A stretch of 64,000 bases of DNA from Abelmoschus esculentus (GCA_035048815.1 JAUCBN010000006.1:21033001-21097000); one strand, 5' to 3'. Counted from the first letter of the stretch, positions 36,866 through 50,723 are shown. Made by a program: numbers and translations. Notes: generated by a model not told the origin, from the letters alone.

Positions 36866-38709
36866 AAAAATTATCTCAAATATATGTTCTAAAAAATATT
36901 TTATTTCCCTCCTTTTCTCCTTCTACTTACAATTTGCTTGTTATTATAATTCTACAAAATCAAAACCAACCAAAATAACTATACATTTGGTTTTGATTAT
37001 TTGGCTTAAACAAATAAGAAACACATCTAAAACTCCCGTACGATCTAAACCCATAATTGAAAGATTTACAACACAAAAATTAAAATGCGCACAGGAAAAA
37101 CTGAATTCATCGAAATAGACAACAGATCAGCTTATGAAATCATGCCCCATGCACCCTGCAAATGCAACCAAAAAAAGTCAAATTTTGAACATAGAAATCC
37201 GAAATAATAATTAAAACATGCTTCCGAATTCCAAAAATGTGAATTTACAAACCAAATATTCATATAAAAAACCCTAAGTTTTGGATGGGTAAGAGAAATG
37301 AAGTTACCAATTCCAATTTTTTCCACAGTGCATTCAATTCAGAAACATTTCGATGCCTGTAATTCAAGTATTCAACCAAAAAAAAAAACAGTCAACACTA
37401 AAACTTGAAAGGCAAAGTAAAATCATTTTCGAAAAAATAAAGAAAATAATTTAAATTCTAAAGAAAAAACACAAAGATAATACCAGGAAAAAAAATCGAA
37501 CATCACAAAAGAAAAAGTGAATCAAAGTAATTTGAGAGATTAAAAGAAAAATTACCTTGAAATTTTAAATCTTGAAAGGGATTGGAGAGTGTAAAATCGC
37601 CAAACAGGAGAGTTGATAAAGAGAAAATATAAAATCAGAATTTTCTCTGAGAAAGGGATAATCAAATTAATTTATATTATCATTTTCTTTCTTTCTTTAT
37701 ACATTTATACACGTATTTTTTTTTTCTGTTTTCTTTTTTCATTTTTTTTCTTTTCTAGGTTCAAATCAAAACTTTCTCTGAGAAAGGGATAATCAGATAG
37801 ATTAATACTACCTCGTTTGGTCCTTAAACTTCAAATTTCATCTTTATTTTTATATTATTTTTTAATTAATTAATTTTTATTTAATCCCTCACTACCTATT
37901 TATATGATAATAAAAAAAATAAAAATTCACTTTTAAAAAAATATATAAAAATATAAAAATTAATTGACTATTTTTTAGTGCTTAGGGATCATGGATGACG
38001 TGATAAAATCGGTCTATAAAATAATTTCTCCAACCGATGGTGATCAATAGATCGAGTTGATTGTAAACAATTACTCGTCCAACCTTACTACAACTTCAGT
38101 AGTTGCTTGAGCTTAAACTTGATCAAAGATACGGTGTTCGACTCGGGTCGAATCTTAAAATGTTTTGTTGACCATATTCAATTAAACATTATTAAAACAA
38201 TGAAGTGATACAAAAATATTATTAACACGTGAGAAAGAAATAATAATTCATTTTAAAAAATAAAAATTTATCTAATAAATTTTCGTTGTATTAACGTAAT
38301 TCCCATAACTATAACAGTTATGTAATGATATGATAATATAAATAAAAATATTGTTATGTAAATTATAACGGTTATTTTAACGATATGATAAGATAAATAA
38401 AAATATTTTAAAATTAATATTTATAAATCATATTAATTATGATGTCACGTCATCAGAACTAAAATGTCGTCAAAATCAGATATTATTTGATATTTTTTTG
38501 GATCGAATGGATACGAAACAGCAGCCAATCTGCAGCACTTTTCATATAAATATAGTTGTTACATTCAGTCAATAATGTGTTTGATTCTTTGCAAAAACTT
38601 CGCCAATTATCACACTACTGCTCTGAATTTTGTGGTATGTACACGGATTACAGCTCCGGCTTTGCTGTTTTCCCGGCGGTCATGTATCGCCGGATACTCT
38701 TTCGAGGTT
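36866..38709. other. Intergenic between DA2-like gene and ethylene receptor
   Basis: 36866-37640 is the AT-rich leader and promoter of the DA2-like gene, with a CT/TTTC-rich stretch near 37680-37760. 37977-38031 is an end fragment of the hairpin family seen at 8446-8851 (GGATCATGGATGACGTG, then ATAAAATAATTTCTCC). 38380-38709 contains the 3' flank of the receptor gene. No gene is seen. Confidence 0.5.
37977..38031. mobile_element. End fragment of the 8.4-kb hairpin MITE family
   Basis: Reads TTAGGGATCATGGATGACGTG, then TCTATAAAATAATTTCTCC, matching the right arm of the element at 8446-8851 with substitutions. No opposite arm was recognised nearby, so it is a solo or truncated end. Confidence 0.55.
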
Positions 38710-41700
38710 TTATAGTGCCTCGAAAAGAACTCGGTGCTCCAGAAGATCTGATAGAACACTCCTCATTTTATCAAGTGAAATAGGTTTCAATATAAGACCA
38801 TCCATACCGACCCTCATGCAGTTCTCCTTCATCAGCTTGTCCGTATTCCCGGTGAGCGCCACTATTAACGGCCTTTCATTGCGTTTTGCGAATTTCTCGT
38901 GTATTCTGCTAACGATTCTGTGACTATCTGTACTCGGAATACAAACGTCCATGAAAACAACCTTGTGCTCATGAGAAACCGACTGCAAACACTCATCACT
39001 CGAGCCGACCGTCATCACATCACACCCTAGATGCATAAGAAGCTCCTTGGTCACTGTCCCGCTACCCCTGCATTACCCCATGAAAGATTTCAATGTTCAT
39101 TCACATTTAAAGAATATCCCGGAAAACAGTTGCTTGTCGATCGTCAACTACATTATGCAAGTGTTCATAAAACAGTTACCAAAGAATATCCCGGCTTGTT
39201 CTCACACGAAGACTACATCATATAGAACCAAAAGGATACCGTAAAATACAAATGCAGAATCTATTTATGTACAAAATAAACACACATGAAATGAATTTGT
39301 AAGCTATCGACGTAACTAGTCTGTTCTGTCACTCAATATGGCTTAGGAAATAAATAAGGAAATAAGGATTAAGATGAACGTAATGGACCTGACCCGTTCT
39401 CATCCATAACCAGAACTTTAAGGCCGGAAAAGGTTGTCTGCCCGTGATTCGTTGGCATTTTTTTCATGTAGGGAAGTTTAGATTCGTTCAAAAGTTCTGG
39501 GATCCCGAGTTTTACAATGAAGATAGCAGTACATCCTTTACCAAGACCTTCGCTCTCGATCCAAATATGCCCCTCCATTAGATTCACAAACCTGATTATA
39601 TCGTTATAAAAAAGTAGAGAATGAGAAAGATGGCTAAAAGTTTATAACACCTACAGGTTACACTGGAATTTCAGTTTAGTCAAAAACTGTGAAGGGGAAA
39701 AAACGTACCTCTTACAAATTGCAAGGCCTAATCCGCTACCACCAGAATTTCGTGCTGCTGTTGATTGATTTTGTGCAAATTTGGTAAACAACTTGGGAAT
39801 ATCTTGGGGGCTAATCCCGCAACCTGAATCTTTCACCTACACCGAAAGGAACATGGAAACACATTATCAACCTCTATGCTCTAGCTTACAGTGGTAGACA
39901 GATAGCAGCTTACGGCAGATTATTACAACTGCCAATGACGGACCAACCTGTACACGAAAATAAAAGTGATTATCACTTGGCACGGGGAGAAATTCTGGGG
40001 CTCGAGAATCTCTCAGTGTTTCAGGTTTTGCAACAAAAGCAGTGATTGATATGCTGCCCTCCTTTGAAAATTTTACAGCATTGCCAACAACGTTTAAAAC
40101 TGTTTGCATCAAGCGCTTCTCATCACCAATGGCATATTCCGGCAAGTCCGGAGCCAAACTTAATGAAATATGAAGCTTTTTACAGATGCAATTGGCTTGA
40201 TCAATTTAAGGACCTACGATGAAATAAACGAGCATTGTTAGATTGAAAAACCATTGGTACTTTAGACATTTCCAAAAGCAAAAAAGAAATGAAATTCCAC
40301 CTCTTTGAATACGGCGTAAAGATTAAAAGTTCCAAGGTCTAGTTCAAGACTGCCATCTTCAAGCCTCGAAAGATCCAACACATCATTTATTAGAGTCGCG
40401 AGAAGATTACTACTCTTGAGAATTGTTTCAACCATCAGACGCTGTTCGGGTGTCAATTCAGTTTCCTGCAGCAATGAAGATAAAGCAATAATCACATCCA
40501 TTGGGGTTCTCATCTCATGATTCATAACAGACAAGAAATCATTTCGAGCATGGATTGCTGTCTCGGCTTCTCTTCTCGCCAGATCGAGTGCAACATTCTG
40601 CTCCATAAGAAGATTCCTTGCCCTCATTGACTCTTCTAAGATTGCAGCATGTGAAAGAGCAACCGCTACCTGAGTTCATTACATGGATACAAAAATAATT
40701 GCTTTTAGCAACATTGATATCCACAACATACGCAACAAGAGATATGAGAGACTGGAAAGAGCTCGTAAATGGAAAGAATATGTAGCAACTATCTCCAATT
40801 TTGAATTACAAAACTAAATCCAAAATCTGATAATCACAATAATGTAATCATTTATTGTTTCAGCATATATTACTCAAACTCGGATGTGATTATTGAATAC
40901 AAGTATGTGATCAACACAAATATGATATTTTTTTCTAAATTGTTCATGTCTTTGGAGGGTCATGTCTGTACAACCATGTTCGAACATGGGTCGGACACAA
41001 TTACTTCAAAAAAAGAGGGGGAAGGGTGTGTAAAAATGACCTCAAAACTATTATTGAACATGCACAAACAATGGAAGTATTTAAAAACATAAAAGATTGG
41101 GAAGGGTGGTAAGAACTAATTAACCATACGGTTAAGAAAGAAGCAAAACACAGAGCTTTTTACCTGATCAGCAACCACTTCAACGAGCTCCAACTCATGG
41201 ACATGCCAATGCCTAGCACTATCAGAAGGGAGCATCAAAACCATCAAAGCATATCTTTTCGTTGAAAGTTCAGGCCAATCATTAATATGGAAATTCGAGA
41301 GATGCAGGAGTGGGACACGAACAGCAACAACCTCTCCAGGCACGTACTTCCCTGCAGGCCGTAGTCTTGCCACTGGACAATTCGGGGTTATTTTTACGGC
41401 ACGATTGGTACTAAAAACTTGATTGATCACAGGATGATGGATCGGTACAGTATAACCGACTGGATTCTGCTGACAAAGGGTGTAGGAAAGTTGCAGCTCT
41501 AACCCGGTACGTGTTGGCATCCACAACGCACATTCTTCTAATGCCAAAGTTCGACCCAATTCAACAAGAGTCGTTCTTAGTATTGTATGTCTATCCAAAG
41601 TACTCCGGATCTCATGAGTAAGCATCCGAACATGTCGACCTGTTTCTTCTTGTGTACGCATCAAACCCATTTCTCTATCAAGCTCGGCGGCCTTATTCTT

Positions 41701-42063
41701 TAAAAACAATTCTCGTGTTTTTACACTCAATAGGTCAGGAATAATATGTACAAGCATCAAGGCCGTTACACAGGATACCAGAGCAGTCAAAACCTTTGCA
41801 GTGGTCATTACTGATGCCATGGTTCTTGAATGCAGCGTAAAAGTCCACAAGCTAATAAGATGAGTTGCACCACAAAGTACTATAAAGGCACCAAACTGCA
41901 CGAGCACCCATTTATAAGGAAACACGGCAGATTTCTTGACAAAGTATATAAGCTCTAAGGGGATCGAGAAATAAGCAAGTGCAATGAAGAAATCAGAAAT
42001 ATATTGATATTTCATCAACAGGTCATCCGGAGGCCATTGCGGCTCAATACAGTTGCACTCCAT
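38710..42063 (-). CDS. ETR1: ETR1-type ethylene receptor, with a 1-base frameshift in coding exon 3
   Basis: ER-membrane ethylene sensor that signals through CTR1. Six coding exons, read leftward: 42063-41164, 40669-40301, 40213-39948, 39836-39709, 39591-39394, 39067-38710. With one base restored the length would be 739 aa (Arabidopsis ETR1: 738). Features: dimerising Cys3 and Cys5; three membrane helices (about 22-105) with copper ligands C64 and H68 (VLCGATH); GAF domain about 157-305; histidine kinase with H351 (NHEMRTP), N box (VVGNAVKFS), DSGCGI and SGLGLA; receiver with VVFMDVC and LKP. Exon 3 is 266 nt where 267 is needed: an A5 run (plus strand T5 at 40177-40181) follows PIASV where six are required for the expected SVKKLHIS. 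Read literally, translation stops at 40162-40160 after about 440 residues, losing kinase core and receiver. It could be an assembly homopolymer error, a pseudogene or a truncated receptor. 5'UTR intron probable at about 42110-42694. Confidence 0.93.
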
Positions 42064-43706
42064 CCGGTTGAATCAACTAAGCTCTTGCTTCTTTTTCTTA
42101 TTCACATACCTGAAGGGAAATGTAGATTATAAACATCTCAAAAACCTGCTCGGTCTACGGCGTAAGAACAAAGATAATATTTCGTAGATTCAATTATACG
42201 CACACCAAATGCAACAAGATGAAAATTAAAATTATATACTATTTCCAGTACTTTTATATCTTGAGATAGGATTGTGCATTTCATACCAATAGTTTCACAT
42301 AATCTACCCTAAAAAGTTACATTTTTCAAAAAGTTTTTGTTTTGATTTTACCCCAAAACATTGATTAATTAACGCTAATGATAATATTTCTTAGATTCAG
42401 TTATAAGCACACCCAATGCAACAAGATGAAAATTAAAACCCACTTTCTCGCTTACCAAACACAACTTAGGCATAAACAACAAAAGGAAAGTAAATTAAGC
42501 AAAATGTTCAAGCTCATACTAAGCAATAAAAACACAACAAAATAGACATTTGTGTAACATACATTAAATAATCAGGTTTAAACCTGGGAAGTGAAAGTAA
42601 ATAACACTTTCAAGTCTGAGTTGAGCAAGAAAAGAGCTTAAACCAGAGAAATCATAGCGAAGAAGAAATGCTGGAAATGAAAACATCTTACCCTGTTGGG
42701 TTTTCTTTTTGGCGGTTAACTGCAAATTCTTTCCTTTCAGACAACCTTTGATGATCTGTGTTCCTTTAAGGGATGGGTTTCTTTTTTTCTTTGTTTTTCT
42801 TTCGATATAGGGAATGGAAAGTAGCCACCAGAAACAAATATGCGGCGGATGTTGTTGTTACTGATCTGTGACTTTTAGTGCTGAACTGTCCAATCAAGGC
42901 CGATGCTGGTTATCAGAACTTAATCGTATGGTGGAGATTAAGTTGATTGTCACAGACGTATAGCTTATCAATCTTGGAAGAGTGATCGTGATCCAACAGG
43001 GATGACAGGTTGTATTTATTTAATTTTTCCTTATACGCGTTAATATTAATAAAAAATAATTAAAGGGATCGACTTATTTATAATCTATCTAATAATATGC
43101 AATTATTTTAATATAATTTTTAAATAATTATTCTGTTTTAATTATATAAGAAAAATAAAAAATATTTAAAAATAATAAAAAATATTATTAAATAAAATCA
43201 TAAATAATATGATTAACGAAATTATATAATTTTTAATATGTAAAATATACAAATGGATAATTGGGCTCCGAGAGAAAAGGTAAAATTTTTCTATCGGCCC
43301 TTATACTATGTGTAGGTTATAGATTTAGTCTTTATATTCTAATTTAATATTTTATAGTCCATATATTTTTTAAATTTTGACTTTAACTCAAACAATAATC
43401 ACTAAATTTGTTAAGTCTAATCATACAATTAGTCTCGATTTTATGTATAGATTTTAGGTTAAATTATATAATTTTTTTATTCAACCGATCGAGACGGACT
43501 TTAAAGGCCCAATCCAATAACCAGAGTGCTGGAGTCAAAAAGGCAGAAAAGGGTGTTCAGTTCAATAAAAGAGAAAAAGAAATCTGAAAATGCCCAAGTT
43601 ATTTAAGAAAATTGAAGTGCAAGTTGCATCGAATATCTTCCTTTTTAAGAGATATATTTTCACAGGAGTGTAATGTAAACGAACAGTAAAGCGAAGACCC
43701 ACAGCA
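42064..43706. promoter_or_regulatory. Shared upstream region of two divergent genes
   Basis: Lies between the ATG of the ethylene receptor (minus) and that of the translocator (plus). On the receptor side, CTTCAG|GTATGTG near 42108 and AACAG|GGTAAG near 42693 look like acceptor and donor of a 5'UTR intron, which would place the receptor leader exon near 42695-42790. The remaining 0.8 kb is AT-rich and must hold both promoters. I could not assign individual boxes with confidence. Confidence 0.45.
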
Positions 43707-46700
43707 ATGGCAGATCCAGTGAAGAAGAAAATGTTGAAAGAAGAAATCGTCACCTACGCTTATCTCATCCTCTACATCGCTCTCTCCAGCGGTCAAATCT
43801 TCTTCAATAAGGTGGATTTCTCTTTTGGATCTCTCTCTATTTTTATCAGCTTCGTATGAATTTGAGACGGTGTTTAGTTTTATAGACTTCGCCATTGGTG
43901 GAACTGTTTATAGTTTCAATCGATTTACATTTATTTTAATTCTATGTTTAGATTCATTATTCTAGACGGAATTGTGTTCCTTTTCCATGCGATAGTAAGC
44001 TCGTAATCTGATGTGTTTTTTTAATAGCGATTTTTTATGTTAAAATTAGCGTATTTCGAGGTAATGCTTCGATTGTCCTTTTGATAAAGACAATTTTCTT
44101 CATAAAAAGAGAGTTTTAGCTCTGTTCGATGAGTCACCTGGATTCCCCTAATTGGAGTGCATAATCTTACAGCATTCAAGCAGGAAAATGAGTGTCAAGT
44201 AGCTTATTATTAGTTCAGACTCGGCCTTGCAATAATTTTGGCTTTTTTATATGTTTATGGCGAGCAAATATATTTCCCTTATATGCATTTGTGCACAAGG
44301 TTTAACATGATGATGAATACTTAGAACCTCATGTGGCAAAATCCTGTTATCGTTTGTTACATGTGCCTGAAAATCTGCGTCCATTCAGGTCAGTGGGTTT
44401 AATAGTGATCTAAAACTGTGTTAACCATTAACTTCTTTTGCATACTCCTTTCTGGAAAATCTTTCTATTCAGAGTTCAGATCTATGTTCATGTCAAATGC
44501 AATGCTTTTTTATAAGTTTTAATATCTTGGATATTGTTACTTTGAACATATCGTTCATGAAATTTTAATGTTGCTTGTTATTTTCCGCCATAAAATGGTG
44601 TTTGAAGTGGTAAGGAATGAGAAATTCTTTTAACTTCTCGGTAATCTTCTTGTTTGCTTGAATTCCTCATACTATGTTGGCAATATGCTGACAAGGATTT
44701 AGAATCTCACGCTAAAGAATGCTGTTACCCTTTGTAACATTTGTCTGAAAATGGTCCATTCAGATGTGTGGGCTAAAGTTGCTATTGATAACTATGTTAA
44801 TCCCTATGCCTACTTGATTGTGCAAACTTGTGTGACTTGAGAGTTCAGAATAGCGGTTAATGTCAAAACTGAAATACAATGTTTTCTCTGTCAGTTCAAA
44901 CATTGTATGTATCGTTAACTTGACCATGTTCTCCATTAATTTACAATGTTGATCGTCATTTTTCCTCTTTAGAATGATTGTTAATATAGTAAAGAATGAG
45001 AAGTTCTCGTGACTCCGATTCATAAGGCTGATATTATCTTTTTATGTTCTTACCTTTCTGTGTAAACTGCAGTGGGTTTTGTCATCAAAGGAAATTAATT
45101 TTCCATATCCCCTTGGGTTGACTCTGCTTCACATGGTCTTCTCCTCAGTTCTATGTTTCTTACTCACTAAGGGCTTCAAGGTATCCTCAGCACTATATGT
45201 TTATGTAAACTAGCATACAGTGGTGATTTTTAATTTCTTTTATGTGGAAACCTTTATTACCCTTTTTTCCCATGTCAGATTTTGAAAGTTGAAGAAGGAA
45301 TGACATTAGAAATGTAAGTTAGTAACATACCACCTTATTTATGATGCTTGAATTTGTAAGTTTTGTACTTTGTATAGATAGCAGCAGGTTTATATACTCG
45401 GTGATTCCATCAGTATCTTTAATGGTGATTGAATACGAATAACCTTGATGCTCTTCGATGAAAGTTTAAAGGAAACAGATGTGACTAACTAGCGAAAGGA
45501 AAATAGAGTAAAACATGGGGGAGGACACTTATTAAATGAGGGAAAAAGAAATGTAGAAGTACAAAACAGTTGCAGAAAGAGAGAAATTAGATAGAAGGGG
45601 AAGAAATATTAAATACTTGGAAAATAGAGTTAATATGGGAGAAGAATAAATGAAAGAAATGGGCTGGTTTCTTTTTCTTTTGGTACTCAGGCAAATCATA
45701 AACTTAAATGATATAATCAGTTATAGATGACTTTCTGAAAGTAATTGATAAATAGTAACTTTTTTTTTCTCTTCCAGATAATGATCAATAACTTAGATAA
45801 CCCAAAATACTGGAAACTGAAAATTAAAAAAAAAAGACTTGTAATTGTATGAAGTTATCATAATAAGCTTCTAAACTGTGCAGTCTCTTTATGTGCATCC
45901 TCTCTTGCATCAAATATTCTTAACAAGTTGTTGATTACGGTCTTGCTAGCCATTTCCTTTTAGATTAGGGAAGACATCATTATTATAGTGCTCAAATATG
46001 AATTTGGAAAGGGATAGTTTTTTTTTTCTGTTGGTTATTAGGAGAAGCCCTTCTACCGGCCATACCTTCCTCCTTCCTGAAATTTGTTCGTATTCTCTCA
46101 CACTACAATAATTGCCAGTATAGCTGGTCCCTAGTCCTTGGCTCCGCTGGGCTTAGTAACTCTTTGAGCATCACTTGACTCTTACTAGAAAAGAATGTTC
46201 TTTTTAACCTAGTTTGGTTGTCCCTATTGTTCTGGTATCATGCACTCTATAGAAAATAGACAAACATTTCCAGAAAGTTTTAAATTCATAGAAAGATGAG
46301 ATAGAGTGACTGTGTTAATTGATTTCTCCATTTCTAATTCATCATTTTTCTTGCTCTGGTATTTACCCCAATCTGAATATTTAGAACTCATGCCAATTCT
46401 CTTTTCTCATTGGAAGATTAGTAATGAAAGGCAGTTGTTGCAGTTTGATGTTTCGGTTAATGCTGGTAAATGGAGAACCAAAATGTTAGTTGGGTTTCTA
46501 CTGGATAATTAATTAGAAACTTAAGGTTCAAAATACAAGCCAAGAATCCAATCTAAGTATGGTTGATAGAGCAACACTTACCTGAAAGGTAGTGAGATGG
46601 GAGCATATTTGTGAATTAGAGAAAGTTAAAAACCTTCTGATGATAAATTGAAGTTACCTTCCGCTGCAGCTCATGTCATTTCTTTGGTCATAACATCTTT

Positions 46701-49647
46701 CTAAGTATTCTGATATAGATCCACTATCATACATCTTGTCTTTAATGAGATTTTCTTTAGAGTAGTAATTCATCTTTGTTGCTACTTCATCATTTTGTGT
46801 TTATTGTTATTCTTCTTTTATATAATACACCCTTAATTTCATGAAGTTAAACATGCACAGATACACGACATCTGTGGTCCCAATTGGTGCGATGTTTGCA
46901 ATGACTCTTTGGTTGGGAAACACTGCCTACCTGTATATATCTGTCGCATTTGCACAAATGTTGAAGGCAATTAGTAAGTTGTTGAAATTCATTGAGCAAG
47001 TTACACTTAATACTCATGTTATTTTTGTTGAGTTCCTTGTGATCACACGTGCCATAAAAAATTACCCTTAACCATGAGTTGTTTCTGTTTGACTAGTGGG
47101 GTTATGCTGTCAAAAGATGACATATACTGTGAGTCTGTGATGTTTTCATCTTATTAGTTTCTGAAATAGAAGAGCATCCTTTGACCTTTGCTTCAGTTTG
47201 TTGGCCCTTTCCTTGATTTTGAAGTGAAACAAAATCTGTAGGAGATAATGTGTATGTCTATATTGTGAGAAAGGGGCCATGGGGGATGAAGATGCAATGA
47301 ATGATGGTGGTATGTGTGTGACTGGTGGTTAGGGATTTTTTGTTTGAAGAAGATTAACCTGATATTTTTCAGAGGGAACAATAAATTTCTATGTATTTTC
47401 TTGTTACTCTTAATTATCGAACTGTGAGGATTGCTCAAGGTCAAGTGAATTTTTCTATAACTATTTAGGTGAAGTTAATTCTGCCCTAACCATCATTCAT
47501 TGCCTACATATTGAGTTGGTTATGCTGGTGATTATCTGTTATTGCCTACATATTGAATTTCAGATGGGCAACTAATGACTGTATAAATTGAGTTGGTTTC
47601 AATGCTGTAAAAATACTTCTTGATTTTGTGAAAGTTGTTATGCTGGTGATTAAAAGCCTTGGCATTCAAATGCCATATATTAGGTCATGAATATGCCAAT
47701 AAATACATTACTATATGTTACTTTTATTTAGATGGAAGATATGAAAAATTTGATACCAGTACTTTTCTTGAATGAGCTTTCAGTGCCTGTGGCTGTTTTC
47801 ATCCTTGGAGTAGCAGCAGGACTGGAGGTAATGAGCTGCAGAATGCTTTTAATAATGTCGGTGATAAGCTTTGGTGTTCTGGTGGCTTCTTATGGAGAAA
47901 TAAATATTAGCTGGATTGGAGTTGTTTACCAAATGGGTGGTGTTGTCGGAGAAGCTTTAAGACTTATATTCATGGAGATTCTGGTTAAGAGAAAGGGTCT
48001 CAAATTGAACCCTATATCTCTCATGTATTATGTTAGTCCTTGCAGGTACTTGTTACATCATTCTTCTTATTTACTCTTCATTCTCTTGGTAACATTGCAT
48101 TTCTTCACTGCATATAAATTTAATTCCAGTTGGGATTGAAGGTTCGTCTCTTTTGCAGTGCTCTTTGTCTGTTTATTCCCTGGCTATTTCTGGAGAAACC
48201 AAAAATGGATATCCATGGGATGTGGAACCTTCAGCCTGTTGTGCTAATGCTCAACTCTCTCTGCACCTTTGCACTCAACTTGTCTGTTTTCCTAGTGATC
48301 TCGCACACTAGTGCTCTAACCATTCGTGTCGCTGGAGTTGTCAAGGATTGGGTGGTTGTTTTAGTATCTGCCCTTCTCTTTGCAGATACGAAGTTGACAA
48401 TCATAAATATACTTGGTTATGGCATCGGTAAGTATCTTAAATTGAATTCTTTTTTATATCTTCTTCTCTTGTAACGAGCATTATCTATCACATCATTTTG
48501 AGGAAATAGTCAAAAACCAACAATCCATTCATATGAAGGACAAGGGTCAGTCTCTCAGGTTATTCTTAAAAGTGCCTTAGCAGCTGGTGGTTTAAGCATA
48601 AGTAATTTTAGAAATTTGAATTAGTAGATAGAAACAATGGATCTTTCAGGCATGGCTGAAGTTATCCATGTTTTTTCTAGAATGGCCTTGAATGTTTATG
48701 CATTAGTTATGCTAAACACTGCATCACCTCTCTTGTTCTTCAGCAGCTTATGCTCATGATATTCTCTTGTTCTTCCGTGGTTTAAACTGTTTGTGGTGTG
48801 TGAGACTGTGAGTGCATGTATATATATAGGAGGAGAGCATTTATTATCAGTTCATAGTTATTTTATTAGTCAGAATGAGACCCTAGAGAAGGCTAAGCGA
48901 CCTTGTGTTGTTGCAACAACGATGCACATATGTCACAACTGAATTAATTCGTAACTAGTTCGATGTTAAGGCTTACAACAACTTCTATAATTTGAGATGA
49001 TTAGTTTAGCTAGTTCATTATTGATTTTAATTTTTTTACTTCATCTCTCTTAGTTTTAACTACCAACTGGTTTCTCCATATACTTTATTTTAAGGACATG
49101 AATCTCTTTTCCTTTTCCTGGAAAATATGAGCTAGACATTTAACAATTAGATGCTAGACATTTCTCACATACCTAATCACTAACTTGCCTTGTCTTAATG
49201 TGTGGTTGTTTCGATGAATTACCATGAGATATTCCTTTCATTATGAAAATTGCCTAAAGTTTAAATGGTAGTATGGTACCGAAGTTATGCTGTCAAAGGC
49301 AGGTTATTGTCTGGGCTTATCCTGATGCAGTCCTAGGCTTCATTATCGTTCTTTTCATCTAGTAACTAGTTCTCATGCTTCAGTATTGTTTATAAATTTT
49401 GAGTAATTTCTAGCTTTTGTTGTGGCACATTGAAGAATCCATCTGATTCAGACATAAACTCTATCTGTCTTTCCTGTTTCTCCGATGAATTTTTATAGTA
49501 TTGTTATTTTTATTTTGTGTAGCCATTGCTGGTGTGGCAGCATACAATAATCACAAGTTGAAGAGGGAAGCATATCGCAATATCTCTGACGGCTCCCAAG
49601 ATGCCCAGACCATACCGATGACTACGTCCTCAAATCAAAACAGATAG
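43707..49647 (+). CDS. Sugar-phosphate / nucleotide-sugar translocator (At3g14410 type)
   Basis: Multi-span membrane antiporter of the TPT/NST family, expected in Golgi or other endomembranes; the true substrate is not known from sequence. Seven exons: 43707-43811, 45073-45180, 45279-45313, 46861-46973, 47784-48045, 48159-48427, 49523-49647; 1017 nt, 338 aa. The start MADPVKKKMLKEE gives a short basic cytosolic N-terminus. About ten hydrophobic helices follow, the first being IVTYAYLILYIALSSGQIF. Conserved words: FFNKWVLSSKEINFPYPLGL, SVVPIGAMFAMTLWLGNTAY, AFAQMLKAIMPVAVF, SYGEINISWIGVVYQ, LNPISLMYYVSPC, LVISHTSALTIRVAGVVKDW. The soluble tail NNHKLKREAYRN has no Lys-rich ER-retrieval ending (it ends NQNR). 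Introns 1 and 3 are long (1261 and 1547 nt); intron 1 contains a diverged internal duplication. Intact. Head-to-head with the ethylene receptor. Confidence 0.93.
44306..45020. repeat. Diverged tandem duplication in intron 1 of the translocator
   Basis: Two units, about 44306-44680 and 44685-45020, share the same order of words: TTAGAACCTCA / TTAGAATCTCA; CTGTTA-CGTTTGT / CTGTTACCCTTTGT; CTGAAAAT then TCCATTCAG; CAGAGTTCAGA / GAGAGTTCAGA; GGAATGAGAAATTC / AGAATGAGAAGTTC. Identity looks moderate with many small indels, so the duplication is old. Confidence 0.6.
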
Positions 49648-50723
49648 TTATATACAACACTAATCTGCCAAGATGATGTTGGAAGTATAAAATAATTTCA
49701 AGAATCATAGCTACCCGGAACCACCAGTTAATCTCATTGCTCCTATTTATTTCGTCACGTTCGTTACAAACTGCAGGCCTTAAACACCATGTCCCAACTT
49801 TTCGATTATAGATTTTCTGTAGTTTTAACTCTCGTTTTCCAACTGATTCTGCAGCTCTGATTATTTGGGGGTACTTGTTTGTGCCACTATCGAATTGCAG
49901 CGTCCGATATATTTGGCGGAAGTGACCTATTATGATGAGGTAAAGTAGAGAAACTGTAAAGAAATACTTGGACTGTTTTAAACTACAGTGTTACCATAAT
50001 TTTTGCTTTTGCTGTCTGTCTTAAATGTGCATTGCATTGTTGATTATGTTGGGTCAGGTTTGTGTTTAAGCAGGGGAATTTTATTTGACCAAACTTCATT
50101 AGATTTTAAAGCTCGTTTTATTGTTTCTAATAATATTAGATATGAAAATATCTTTTTTATATGTTATTTGAGTATTATATTAAATTTATATAAAAAATAT
50201 TTATATTATTTAAATAATAGTAATTTGGATGGAATGGAGCAACTCAGATGACCAAATTCTATCTCAGAATTTAAGTCAAAATAAATCAGGTCCGAGGAAT
50301 CTACTCGGACATGGATCTACTAGTATGAATTTATAGGGATGAAACCCCCGAAACCGGTAGGTTTTGACCCAATCTAATAGAATTATTTTTTTATTTTTTA
50401 TTTGTAAATTTAGTTTTAAAGAAGTTTAAGTTGGATTGAGTTTGAGTTTAGAGTAAAATTCTTTGACCCGATCTGATTTGATTTATTTATAAGTTTTAGA
50501 TTAGTATATATTTGTATTGATTTTTTTTTTTTTTGGAGAGTTGAGTTTTATTGAGTTTTTTAATTAAAATATATTTTAAAAACCTCTAATCAAGGATATT
50601 TTAAATATATATTTTATAAAATTTAATTATTTAAAATATTTAATATATTATAGTCAAAGTTTAAAATTTTTGATTTTTAAAAAGTCAATAAGAGACATTA
50701 TTTATGGGACGGAAGTAGTACTT

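Noticed and set aside
45180..45190. Second U12 intron, in the translocator (donor GTATCCTC)
   Set aside because: Donor is close to the U12 consensus, but there is no TTCCTTRAY branch element near the acceptor at 45278, which has a normal pyrimidine tract; U2 type is more likely.
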